The notes beneath the pieces are model-generated. The model made no database searches. It saw only the letters and a program-made list of their open reading frames with translations, and was not told the origin of the DNA. The translations under genes and the position numbers were made by a program. A DNA stretch of 64,000 nt from an uncultured Eubacteriales bacterium (GTDB taxonomy: Bacteria; Bacillota; Clostridia; Oscillospirales; Acutalibacteraceae): positions 124,001-188,000 of the forward strand of contig CAKSPZ010000003.1 of NCBI GenBank assembly GCA_934486635.1. Reading direction: 5' to 3'. This document shows, piece after piece, positions 1 to 8,808 of the stretch. Numbering within the stretch: the first letter of the stretch is position 1; each line of letters begins with the position of its first letter.

Positions 1-501
1 ATGGTTTTATTGATAACTGTTTCACTAAGTTTTATAGTTAAGTTAAGAGACTTTGGTGGAATATTTAGCAGCTTTTATGTTTTATACGCACTTTGCATAT
101 CTTGGATGTGTGACATAGGTGCATATTTTTCAGGAACACTCTTAGGAAAACGAAAATTATGTCCTGATATTAGTCCTAAAAAAACCGTAGAAGGAGTAAT
201 AGGCGGAATATCTTTTTCAGTTTTTATAAGTATACTAATAAGCTTTTTATTTGAGCGATTTATGTTCGACTCGGGTATAAGAGTAAATTATCACTATATA
301 ATCCCAATATCAATTATCGGTGCAATTATTTCTATAATTGGTGACTTAGTATTTTCATCAGTAAAAAGAGGCTGCCATATAAAAGATTTCGGAAGCGTTA
401 TTCCTGGTCATGGTGGATTTTTAGATAGGTTTGATAGTGTAGTTTTTGTCGTACCTTTTGTTTATTTCATAGTGAATAGTTTTAATATTATAAAAATGTA
501 A
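1..501 (+). CDS. cdsA: Phosphatidate cytidylyltransferase, 5'-truncated by window edge
   Basis: Makes CDP-diacylglycerol from phosphatidate and CTP, the precursor of membrane phospholipids; integral membrane enzyme. Only the C-terminal part (166 codons) is in the window; the family is usually about 260-280 residues, so the first ATG here is probably internal. It has several hydrophobic segments and ends in the CDP-alcohol signature: Ser-Ser-x-Lys-Arg, then Lys-Asp-Phe and Pro-Gly-His-Gly-Gly-Phe-Leu-Asp-Arg-Phe-Asp (about residues 120-146). It is followed 22 bases later by dxr, the usual Firmicute cdsA-dxr-rseP order. Confidence 0.95.
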   Translation: MVLLITVSLSFIVKLRDFGGIFSSFYVLYALCISWMCDIGAYFSGTLLGKRKLCPDISPKKTVEGVIGGISFSVFISILISFLFERFMFDSGIRVNYHYIIPISIIGAIISIIGDLVFSSVKRGCHIKDFGSVIPGHGGFLDRFDSVVFVVPFVYFIVNSFNIIKM

Positions 502-523
502 ACTGAATTTTGTGAGGAAAATA

Positions 524-1672
524 ATGGTTAATAAAATTTCAATATTAGGGTCAACCGGCTCTATAGGAACAAAAGCTTTAAAAATCTCAAATGATTTGGG
601 TATAGAAGTTGAAGGCCTGTCAGTTTTTAGTAATATTGATTTACTCGAAAGTCAAATATCAAAATTCAAGCCAAAGGTTGTATCAGTATTCGATAAAAAA
701 GCAGCGGCAGAATTAAAATCCAGATTAAAAGGAAGCAAAACAACAGTGCTTAGTGGAATAGAAGGTTTGTGTGAAGTATCTTCACTTAGTAATGTTGATA
801 TGGTTTTAAACTCAGTTAGTGGAATGATAGGATTAAAACCAACGCTTTGTGCTATAGATAATAAAAAAAGAATTGCTCTTGCTAATAAGGAAACCTTGGT
901 AGTTGGAGGTTCATTGGTCATAGAAAAAGCTAAAGAAAAAGGTGTGGATATTTTACCAGTAGATAGCGAGCATTCTGCTATTTTTCAATGCTTACAAGGA
1001 TGCAAAAGTAAAAAATCTTTAAAAAAATTAATATTAACTGCTTCTGGAGGGCCTTTCTTTGGAAAAGACATTAATTATTTAAAAACCGTTACTAAAGAAG
1101 AAGCTTTAAACCATCCTAATTGGAGTATGGGTGCTAAAATTACCGTGGATTCTGCCACTATGATGAATAAAGGTCTTGAAGTCATTGAAGCTGCATGGTT
1201 GTTTGATATGTCTGTTGACAATATAGATGTTATTATCCATAGAGAAAGTATAGTTCATTCTATGATAGAATATGTTGATAACTCGGTTATAGCTCAGTTG
1301 GGAGTCCCAGATATGGGTTTACCAATACAATATGCGTTTACTTATCCAGAAAGATTGCCTTGTATGGTGGATACGCTAAATTTATTAAAGCTAGGAAAGC
1401 TATCATTTAACGAGCCCGACAATAATGTTTTTAAAGGAATAGAAATATGCAAGGCAGCTTTAAAAAAAGGTGGAACTATGCCAGCAATAGTAAACGGTGC
1501 GAATGAAGAAGCAGTTAATTTGTTTTTAAAAGATAAGATTACATTTTTAGAAATTACTAATATTGTAAAAGAAGCCATGGATAATTTAGAAAGTAAAGAT
1601 ATAAAGTCTTTAGATGATATATTAAAAGCAGATGAAAGAGCAAGAAATTTTGTTAGATCAAAAGTTTTTTAG
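524..1672 (+). CDS. dxr: 1-deoxy-D-xylulose-5-phosphate reductoisomerase
   Basis: Second step of the MEP isoprenoid pathway, converting DXP to MEP with NADPH and a divalent metal, in the cytoplasm. About 382 residues, normal length. The N-terminal NADPH loop GSTGSIG is at residues 9-15, the metal ligands lie in DSEH (Asp147, Glu149), and the flexible-loop and substrate motif HPNWSMGAKITVDSATMMNK follows. A GTG at 512 opens the frame, but it lies within the GAGG ribosome binding site (514-517), so the ATG at 524 is chosen. ispG, two genes downstream, acts in the same pathway, and ispH is elsewhere in the window. Confidence 0.97.
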   Translation: MVNKISILGSTGSIGTKALKISNDLGIEVEGLSVFSNIDLLESQISKFKPKVVSVFDKKAAAELKSRLKGSKTTVLSGIEGLCEVSSLSNVDMVLNSVSGMIGLKPTLCAIDNKKRIALANKETLVVGGSLVIEKAKEKGVDILPVDSEHSAIFQCLQGCKSKKSLKKLILTASGGPFFGKDINYLKTVTKEEALNHPNWSMGAKITVDSATMMNKGLEVIEAAWLFDMSVDNIDVIIHRESIVHSMIEYVDNSVIAQLGVPDMGLPIQYAFTYPERLPCMVDTLNLLKLGKLSFNEPDNNVFKGIEICKAALKKGGTMPAIVNGANEEAVNLFLKDKITFLEITNIVKEAMDNLESKDIKSLDDILKADERARNFVRSKVF

Positions 1673-1687
1673 ATAGGGGAATAAATT

Positions 1688-2746
1688 ATGTTTATTGGTA
1701 TATTATTGGTAATAATATCGGTACTTTTATTTTCACTAGTTATATTCATACATGAATTAGGACATTTTATTACAGCAAAATTATCTGGTGTTAAAGTGAA
1801 TGAGTTTGCAATAGGAATGGGTCCTGCAATATTTAAAATTCAAAAAAAAGAAACTCTTTACGCAATAAGGTTGTTTCCTATTGGCGGATATTGTTCAATG
1901 GAAGGCGAGGATAGTGAAAGTAATAACACAGATTCTTTTTCACAAAAATCTGTATATAAGAGAATTTTAATTGTAGCAGCTGGAGCTATAATGAATATAG
2001 TTTTGGCATTTGTGTTTATGATATTAATTTTATCTCAGCAAGAACAATTTGCTTCAACAACGATAAGTAAATTTTCAGAAAATGCAGTAACTAACCAATG
2101 TGGGTTACAAGTTGGAGACACCATAAAATATATAGACGGTTATCATATTTGTACCTATACGGATATTGGTTTTATGCTTGCTATAAATACAGATTTGAAA
2201 TCCAACATAGTTGTGGATAGAAATGGTAAAGAAATTGAACTTAATAATGTCCAATTTGCCTCTAAAGAAAATAATGATGGAAAAACAATTTTAGTAAAAG
2301 ATTTTTATGTAATGCCTATGGAAAAAAATATAGGAACAATTATTACACAAACTTTTAAAGAAATGAGTTCGAACATTAGAATTACTTATGCAACTATAAT
2401 AGGCATGGTGACAGGAAAACTCAGCTTTAATGAAGTTTCTGGACCGGTAGGAATTGTTACAATAATTTCAAATGCCGCTTCTGAGGGGTTAAAAGTAAAC
2501 TTTTTAACTGCTTTAAATAATATAATCATGATTATGATGATTTTATCAATTAATCTTGGTTTGTTTAATCTATTACCTATACCAGCATTAGATGGAGGAA
2601 GACTAGTATTTTTAATAATTGAAGCAATAAAAGGAAGTCCTGTAAATCCTAAGTATGAAGGTTTAATTCATACAGTTGGATTCATAATTTTAATGCTTAT
2701 TTTATTGGCAGTATCAATAAATGATATTATAAAGTTATTTTCCTAG
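1688..2746 (+). CDS. rseP: Site-2 intramembrane zinc metalloprotease RseP/RasP
   Basis: Membrane-embedded protease that cleaves transmembrane substrates such as anti-sigma factors and signal-peptide remnants (role known for the family; substrate here unknown). 352 residues. The zinc motif HELGH is at residues 22-26 in the first membrane segment, a PDZ domain lies around residues 120-200, and the second catalytic motif PIPALDGGRLVF, with the metal-binding Asp, is near residue 300. About four membrane segments. It starts 15 bases after dxr and is followed by ispG after 18 bases, so one operon. Confidence 0.95.
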   Translation: MFIGILLVIISVLLFSLVIFIHELGHFITAKLSGVKVNEFAIGMGPAIFKIQKKETLYAIRLFPIGGYCSMEGEDSESNNTDSFSQKSVYKRILIVAAGAIMNIVLAFVFMILILSQQEQFASTTISKFSENAVTNQCGLQVGDTIKYIDGYHICTYTDIGFMLAINTDLKSNIVVDRNGKEIELNNVQFASKENNDGKTILVKDFYVMPMEKNIGTIITQTFKEMSSNIRITYATIIGMVTGKLSFNEVSGPVGIVTIISNAASEGLKVNFLTALNNIIMIMMILSINLGLFNLLPIPALDGGRLVFLIIEAIKGSPVNPKYEGLIHTVGFIILMLILLAVSINDIIKLFS

Positions 2747-2764
2747 AAGGGGATGACAAGTTAA

Positions 2765-3811
2765 ATGCGAAAAAAAACTAAGGTTATATCAATTGGTGGG
2801 AAAAAAATTGGTGGAAATGAAAAAATTGCTATTCAATCCATGCTTAATGTGCCGTCAAATGATGTAGAAAAAAATATAGAAGAAGCAGAAAAATTAAAAA
2901 GAGCTGGATGTGATATTTTAAGAATAGCAATTCCAGATATGCAGTCGATAAAACTTATTTCAGCAATAAAAGAAAAAGTAGATATTCCTTTAGTTGCAGA
3001 TATACATTTTGATTATAAATTGGCATTAGAGGCTGTTTCGGCAGGAATTGATAAGATAAGAATAAATCCTGGAAATATAGGAGATGAGTCAAGAATAAAG
3101 CAAGTTACAAGGGCATGTAATTTGAACGGGGTACCTATAAGGATAGGCGTTAATTCTGGTTCACTTGAAAAAGATATATTAAAAAAATATGGGCATCCTA
3201 CAGCCGAAGCTTTATGCGATAGTGCTGTTTATCATGTTTCGTTACTTGAAAAGTTTGACTTTAATAATATAGTATTATCTTTAAAATCTTCTAATGTAAA
3301 AATGATGGTAGATGCCTATAAATTAATATCAAATAAAACAGACTATCCTTTACATTTGGGGGTAACAGAAGCAGGAACCCCTAAAATGGGAATAATAAAA
3401 TCCTCTATAGGAATAGGTTCTTTATTGCTAGAAGGAATAGGCGATACTATAAGAGTATCTTTAACAGCTGATCCTATAGAAGAAATCTATACGGCTAAAA
3501 ACATTTTAAAAGCAGTTGGTATCAAAGAAAAAGGGATAGAATTTGTATCTTGCCCTACTTGTGGAAGAACAAAAATAAATATTATAAATATAGCGAATAA
3601 AGTAGAGACCAAACTACAAAATTGTAATAAAAATATAAAAGTAGCAATAATGGGTTGTGCCGTAAATGGACCAGGTGAGGCACGAGAAGCTGATATAGGA
3701 ATTGCTGGTGGTGATGGAGTTGGTCTTATATTTAAAAAAGGTGAAATAATTCGTAAAGTAAAAGAAGAAAAACTTGTAGATGAATTAATGAAAGAAGTAG
3801 AAAATTTATAA
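2765..3811 (+). CDS. ispG: 4-hydroxy-3-methylbut-2-enyl diphosphate synthase (flavodoxin/ferredoxin)
   Basis: Iron-sulfur enzyme of the MEP pathway that turns MEcPP into HMBPP, the substrate of the IspH half of the fusion at 56.7-58.7 kb. 348 residues. The TIM-barrel half contains ADIHFDYKLAL (residues 79-88). The [4Fe-4S] ligands are Cys263 and Cys266 (CPTCGRT) and Cys298, with Glu305 in GCAVNGPGEARE, the usual third-Cys-plus-Glu set. Lies between rseP and polC in one operon. Nothing unusual in length or motifs. Confidence 0.97.
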   Translation: MRKKTKVISIGGKKIGGNEKIAIQSMLNVPSNDVEKNIEEAEKLKRAGCDILRIAIPDMQSIKLISAIKEKVDIPLVADIHFDYKLALEAVSAGIDKIRINPGNIGDESRIKQVTRACNLNGVPIRIGVNSGSLEKDILKKYGHPTAEALCDSAVYHVSLLEKFDFNNIVLSLKSSNVKMMVDAYKLISNKTDYPLHLGVTEAGTPKMGIIKSSIGIGSLLLEGIGDTIRVSLTADPIEEIYTAKNILKAVGIKEKGIEFVSCPTCGRTKINIINIANKVETKLQNCNKNIKVAIMGCAVNGPGEAREADIGIAGGDGVGLIFKKGEIIRKVKEEKLVDELMKEVENL

Positions 3812-3830
3812 GCTAAGAGGTAAAAGTATT

Positions 3831-6800
3831 TTGAATATATTTGGAGAATTTTTAAATAGATACATAGATTATAATTTAATTACTGATGATATTTTAAGCG
3901 GTGATGTAAAATCTATTAACATAGATTCAAAAAATAGAACATTAAGTATAGATGTGGCGTTTTCACAGCCTGTGAAACGCCATGATCTTTATAATGTAGA
4001 AAAAAAATTACAGGTTTCAACTTTGAACTTGAATAATGTCGATATAAATCCTATTTTTCCGAGTGAAACATTTACAGAGAAATACTACCCAGATTTAATT
4101 GAAAAGATTATGAAAAATACAAAAAGCGTAAATGGAACATTAAAAGGCTCTGTTGCGAAAATAGAGAAGGAAGATTTTATCATTTCTCTAATGCACGGTG
4201 GAAAAGATATACTTATAAATAAAAAATTTGATAAAACATTAAAAGATTTAATTCTTAAAGAATTTGGTGTCAATTATAATATTAAGTTTGATGGAAACAC
4301 AACCATTAATAGTGATAACTCTACATATATAGAAAAACAAGCTATAGTAATGGAAAAAAAGAAAAGAGAAAAAATAATTGAAGAAATAGAAATTTATAAT
4401 TCAAATATGAATGAAAACACAGAAAAAAATAAAGACCTTTCAATATCAGTTCGAAAAGGAAAAAATTTATACCCAAGTATTATACTATCAACAGCAAAAG
4501 CAATTTTGGGTGGAATTATAAAAAATGAACCTATTAAAATTTCTGATATAACTCCTGATATTGGAAATGTAGTAATATGGGGAGATGTATTTTCAGTAGA
4601 CGAACATATGACAAGAGATGAAAGTAAAAAAATATATTCAATAAATATTACTGATTATACCGGCTCGATGACTTTAAAAATTATTGCTGAAAAAGAAAAA
4701 TGGAAAATATTCGATAACCTTACAAAAGGACATACTCTATTGGTTAAAGGAGAAGTAACCTATGATAAGTATGATAAAGAAATAGTTATAAGACCTAAAA
4801 ATATTTGTGAAGTAGAAAAAATAAAAGTTAAAGATAAATCAGAAAAAAAGAGGGTAGAATTGCACCTTCATACAAATATGTCATCTATGGATGGTGTATC
4901 TACAGCTGGGGATTTAATAGAACGTGCATACAAATGGGGACATAAAGCAGTAGCTATTACGGATCATGGTGTAGCACAAGCTTTTCCAGATGCTATGAAT
5001 GCAGCCAATAAAATAAAAAGTAATGGTGGACATATAAAAGTAATATACGGAGTAGAGGCATATTTTATAGATGATTTAAATTCTGATAATAGTGAAGATA
5101 TAAAAAAACTAAAATATTATCATCAAATTATACTTGTAAAAAATAAAGTTGGACTAAAGAATTTATATAGACTTATATCAAAAGCACACCTTAATTATTT
5201 TTATAAAAAACCAAGAATACCTAAAAGTGAATTAATAAAATATCGAGAGGGGTTAATTATAGGAAGTGCTTGTGAAGCAGGAGAACTTTTTAGAGCAATT
5301 GTAAATAAGGAAAGTCATGAACGTTTATGTGAAATAGCAAAGTTTTATGATTATTTGGAAGTACAACCTATTGGAAATAATAGCTTTTTAATTAGAGAAG
5401 GAATAGCTGCTAATGAAAATGATTTAATTGAGTTTAATAAAACTATAGTTAACCTAGGGCAAGAACTTAATATACCAGTAGTAGCTACCTGTGATGTGCA
5501 TTTTTTAGATCCTCATGATGCAAAATATAGAACAGTATTAATGGCAGGTCAAGGTTATACAGATGCAGATAATCAAGCACCTTTATATTTTAAAACTACA
5601 GATGAAATGCTAGAGGAATTTTCTTATTTAGAAAAAGATAAAGCTTATGAAATTGTAGTGGATAATACTAATAAAATTTCAGAACAAATAGAAGAGTTGA
5701 CACCTATACCACCGGGTGTTTTTCCTCCATTTATAGATGGAGCAGAAGAACAACTTGTTAATATTACTTGGGAAAGAACAAAAAAAATGTATGGAGATCC
5801 ATTACCACCAATAGTAAAGGAACGTTTAGAAAGAGAGTTATCTTCAATTACAAAGCATGGATTTTCAGTGCTTTATATGACAGCACAAAAATTAGTGGCA
5901 AACTCTGAAGAACATGGTTATTTGGTGGGGTCAAGAGGTTCTGTAGGCTCATCTTTTGTAGCTACTATGTCAGGAATATCTGAGGTTAATCCATTGTTTC
6001 CTCATTATGTTTGCCCGAAGTGTAAAAACAGTGAATTTATAACAGACGGAAGTTATGGTTCTGGTTTTGATTTACCTGAGAAGAAATGTCCCAACTGTGG
6101 AACATTGTATCATAGAGATGGTCACAATATACCATTTGAAACATTTTTAGGGTTTGATGGAGACAAAACACCTGATATAGATCTTAATTTCTCAGGGGAA
6201 TATCAAAGTGAAGCACATAGATATACTGAAACTCTTTTTGGAAAAGATAATGTTTTTAAAGCAGGAACAATAGCTACAATAGCGGAAAAAACAGGGATTG
6301 GATTTGTAAAAAAATATGCAGAGCAAAAAGGAATTACATTACATAAGTCTGAAGAGTTGAGATTAGCAGCTGGGTGCACAGGAATAAAAAGAACAACAGG
6401 TCAACATCCTGGAGGAATGGTTGTAGTGCCAAAAGGAATGGAAATCTATGATTTTTGTCCAGTACAAAGACCTGCAAATGATCAAAAATCTGACAATATA
6501 ACAACCCATTTTGATTTCCATTCAATTCATGATACAATATGTAAACTTGATGAGTTGGGGCATGATGTTCCGTCTATATATAGATATTTGGAGGATTATA
6601 CAGGAATATCTGTTATGGATGTATCAATGAGTGATGAAAAAGTAATGTCATTATTTACGTCCACAAAAGCCTTAGGAGTAACCCCTGAAGCAATAGATTC
6701 TCAAACTGGAACATTTTCTTTACCTGAAGTTGGCACACATTTTGTACGTCAAATGATGATAGAGGCTCAACCAAAAACATTTTCGGATTTACTACAAATT

Positions 6801-7601
6801 TCAGGGTTATCACATGGAACTGATGTATGGATAGGAAATGCTCAAGAATTAATAAAAAACAAAACATGTACGATTTCCGAAGTAATTGGAACGAGAGACA
6901 GTATAATGACATATCTTTTACAAAAAGGTTTAGAACCTAAAATGGCATTTAAAATAATGGAAATAGTTCGAAAAGGTAAAGCTAAAAAACTTTTAACCCA
7001 GGAACACATGGATGCCATGAAGGCACATGATGTTCCGCAGTGGTATATTGACTCATGTATGAAAATAAAATATATGTTTCCAAAGGCTCATGCTACAGCA
7101 TATATGATATCGACTTTACGTCTTGGATGGTATAAGGTTTATAAGCCGCTTGAATATTATGCAGCATATTTTACTGTTAGAAGTGAAGACCTTGATGGTT
7201 TGCTTGTTATGAAAGGTAAAGAAGCGGTAAAACAATATATGAAAGAGATAAAATTAAAAGGTAAGGAAGCAACAGCTAAAGAAAATGCATCATTCGCTAC
7301 TTTACAGATTGTAAACGAGATGTTAGAAAGAGGTATAGAAGTTTTACCAATAGATTTGTATAAATCAGATTCTTATAAATTTTTAGTTGAAGATAACAAG
7401 ATAAGGTTGCCTTTTTCGTCACTTGCAGGTGTAGGAGAAAACGCAGCAAAAAGTTTAGCTGAAGCGGGTAAAAAAGGTAAATATATATCTGTGGATGAAA
7501 TTCAAACAAGAGCTGGGGTATCTAAAAGTGTGATAGAATTAATGGACGAAAACGGTATATTAAAAGGCATACCAAAAAGTAGCCAGTTAAGTTTCTTTTA
7601 A
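3831..7601 (+). CDS. polC: DNA polymerase III alpha subunit, PolC type, apparently without the exonuclease domain
   Basis: Replicative DNA polymerase of Gram-positive bacteria. 1256 residues, TTG start after an AAGAGG site. Domains in order: N-terminal region (1-220), OB fold (about 240-330), PHP domain from about residue 342 (HLHTN, AITDHG, GVEAYF), then directly the rest of PHP/palm. The zinc module CPKC...CPNC follows near residue 725, the catalytic PDIDLNF near 781, RTTGQHPGG, and a C-terminal clamp-binding QLSFF. Bacillus PolC is about 1437 residues and carries a DEDD exonuclease (FDVETTG...HNASFD) inserted after the GVEA segment; here that stretch of about 170-180 residues is replaced by a short linker (about 415-430). 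Frame is open throughout, so this is not a frameshift. Confidence 0.96.
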   Translation: MNIFGEFLNRYIDYNLITDDILSGDVKSINIDSKNRTLSIDVAFSQPVKRHDLYNVEKKLQVSTLNLNNVDINPIFPSETFTEKYYPDLIEKIMKNTKSVNGTLKGSVAKIEKEDFIISLMHGGKDILINKKFDKTLKDLILKEFGVNYNIKFDGNTTINSDNSTYIEKQAIVMEKKKREKIIEEIEIYNSNMNENTEKNKDLSISVRKGKNLYPSIILSTAKAILGGIIKNEPIKISDITPDIGNVVIWGDVFSVDEHMTRDESKKIYSINITDYTGSMTLKIIAEKEKWKIFDNLTKGHTLLVKGEVTYDKYDKEIVIRPKNICEVEKIKVKDKSEKKRVELHLHTNMSSMDGVSTAGDLIERAYKWGHKAVAITDHGVAQAFPDAMNAANKIKSNGGHIKVIYGVEAYFIDDLNSDNSEDIKKLKYYHQIILVKNKVGLKNLYRLISKAHLNYFYKKPRIPKSELIKYREGLIIGSACEAGELFRAIVNKESHERLCEIAKFYDYLEVQPIGNNSFLIREGIAANENDLIEFNKTIVNLGQELNIPVVATCDVHFLDPHDAKYRTVLMAGQGYTDADNQAPLYFKTTDEMLEEFSYLEKDKAYEIVVDNTNKISEQIEELTPIPPGVFPPFIDGAEEQLVNITWERTKKMYGDPLPPIVKERLERELSSITKHGFSVLYMTAQKLVANSEEHGYLVGSRGSVGSSFVATMSGISEVNPLFPHYVCPKCKNSEFITDGSYGSGFDLPEKKCPNCGTLYHRDGHNIPFETFLGFDGDKTPDIDLNFSGEYQSEAHRYTETLFGKDNVFKAGTIATIAEKTGIGFVKKYAEQKGITLHKSEELRLAAGCTGIKRTTGQHPGGMVVVPKGMEIYDFCPVQRPANDQKSDNITTHFDFHSIHDTICKLDELGHDVPSIYRYLEDYTGISVMDVSMSDEKVMSLFTSTKALGVTPEAIDSQTGTFSLPEVGTHFVRQMMIEAQPKTFSDLLQISGLSHGTDVWIGNAQELIKNKTCTISEVIGTRDSIMTYLLQKGLEPKMAFKIMEIVRKGKAKKLLTQEHMDAMKAHDVPQWYIDSCMKIKYMFPKAHATAYMISTLRLGWYKVYKPLEYYAAYFTVRSEDLDGLLVMKGKEAVKQYMKEIKLKGKEATAKENASFATLQIVNEMLERGIEVLPIDLYKSDSYKFLVEDNKIRLPFSSLAGVGENAAKSLAEAGKKGKYISVDEIQTRAGVSKSVIELMDENGILKGIPKSSQLSFF

Positions 7602-7613
7602 AAGAACGAAACG

Positions 7614-7642
7614 TTGACATAAAACTGTTTTATTGGTATAAT
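7614..7642 (+). promoter_or_regulatory. Consensus sigma-A promoter for the secreted small protein
   Basis: TTGACA at 7614-7619 and TATAAT at 7637-7642 with a 17-base spacer: a perfect consensus, unusually strong. It lies just after the polC stop and 31 bases before the ATG at 7674, which has an AAGGAG site at 7659-7664. Confidence 0.88.
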
Positions 7643-7673
7643 AGAAAAAAATAATTTTAAGGAGAATTTTGTC

Positions 7674-8039
7674 ATGAAAAAATTTATTTCTACTTTAATA
7701 ATTTTTTCGTTGTTTACGACTTCTATATCTACTCCAAGCTATGCGGAACCAATTGAATCTTCTTCTAGTGATTTTTCGTCAATTTATTCAATGAGTGATT
7801 TAGTACTCATGAGTATAATAGAGCCAGCTGAGAAGATGATAAACAAATTAAACCAAGGGAATCTTGACGAAGATGAAAAATGTATGTTAGTTGGAGAGCT
7901 TAGCAATTTATTAATTATGTATAGCTATAGAGAGGATTTAATAAAACTAATAAAAGATGCCCAAATAAGGAGAGCAGTACGTCAAGGCTGTATACCTGCA
8001 ATAGTTAGGGCTTGTATGAAAGTGAATAGCAAAAAATAA
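7674..8039 (+). CDS. Small secreted protein of unknown function
   Basis: 121 residues, not recognised. A signal peptide is clear: Lys-Lys, a hydrophobic stretch, then a probable cleavage site after PSYA (about residues 22-25). The mature part of about 96 residues starts Ser-rich and then looks alpha-helical and charged, with two C-terminal Cys in QGC...RAC and one in KCM. It stands alone: perfect consensus promoter in front, a strong terminator behind, between polC and efp. The strong promoter suggests abundant expression during growth. Exported or cell-surface location is inferred; no function is proposed. Confidence 0.8.
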   Translation: MKKFISTLIIFSLFTTSISTPSYAEPIESSSSDFSSIYSMSDLVLMSIIEPAEKMINKLNQGNLDEDEKCMLVGELSNLLIMYSYREDLIKLIKDAQIRRAVRQGCIPAIVRACMKVNSKK

Positions 8040-8070
8040 TTAAAGGTTTATTGTAAATGCGTTATTTATA

Positions 8071-8117
8071 TTTTCAAGTCTTTTTTCTATATAAAGACTT
8101 GAAAATTTTTTTATTTT
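8071..8117 (+). terminator. Rho-independent terminator
   Basis: Perfect 13-bp stem TTTTCAAGTCTTT (8071-8083) / AAAGACTTGAAAA (8093-8105), 9-base loop, then a T-rich tail to 8117. Ends the transcript of the secreted small protein before efp. Confidence 0.85.
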
Positions 8118-8159
8118 GATATAAAATACTTATAGATAATTTTATTTGGAGGAAATTAT

Positions 8160-8717
8160 ATGATATCAGCAGGAGATTTTAGAAACGGCATTACTTTTGA
8201 AATGGATGGAAATGTTTATTGTATAGTAGAATTTCAACATGTTAAACCTGGTAAAGGTGCAGCATTTGTCCGTACAAAAATTAGAAATGTTATTACAGGA
8301 AGCGTTGTAGAAAAAACTTTTAACCCAAATGATAAATATCCAACAGCTTTTATTGAACGTAAGGATATGCAATATTTGTATAATGACGGAGACTTATATT
8401 ATTTTATGGACCTTGAAAATTATGAGCAAATTCCGATCAACAAAAGCGTTTTAGGTGATAACTTTAAGTTTGTAAAAGAAAATATGGAGTGTAAAGTATT
8501 ATCTTACAAAGGCAATGTATTTGGTGTAGAACCACCGTTTTTTGTAGAACTTGAGGTTACTCAAACAGACCCAGGATTCAAAGGTGATACTGCAACTAAT
8601 GCAACTAAACCGGCAATTCTTGAAACAGGTGCAGAAATAAGAGTACCTCTATTTATAGATCAAGGTGAAATGATAAGAATAGATACAAGAACTGGTGAAT
8701 ACATGGAAAGAGCATAA
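8160..8717 (+). CDS. efp: Translation elongation factor P
   Basis: Helps ribosomes through polyproline stretches. 185 residues, normal length, three beta-barrel domains. The loop that reaches the peptidyl-transferase centre reads KPGKGAA, with Lys32 at the position that is modified in many bacteria; the modifying enzyme is not in this window. C-terminal signature with EIRVPLFIDQGE and RIDTRTGEYMER is present. GGAGG site at 8148-8152. Preceded by a terminator, so it has its own promoter, but no good -35/-10 pair was identified. Confidence 0.97.
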   Translation: MISAGDFRNGITFEMDGNVYCIVEFQHVKPGKGAAFVRTKIRNVITGSVVEKTFNPNDKYPTAFIERKDMQYLYNDGDLYYFMDLENYEQIPINKSVLGDNFKFVKENMECKVLSYKGNVFGVEPPFFVELEVTQTDPGFKGDTATNATKPAILETGAEIRVPLFIDQGEMIRIDTRTGEYMERA

Positions 8718-8808
8718 TTTTGTTCGATACTGATTTTGTAGAATATTTTAAAAAATTATGGCAAAATTAGTATAGATATAATTTTTATTTTAGGGAGGTA
8801 CAAGTTTT

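Noticed and set aside
652..1578. Minus-strand frames inside dxr
   Set aside because: They overlap a clear dxr gene, have no ribosome site and no recognisable motif.
3831..7601. PolC gap as a frameshift or missing sequence inside the gene
   Set aside because: The frame is open across the junction and joins two conserved PHP segments smoothly; a deletion in the assembly would need read-level checks, which I cannot make.
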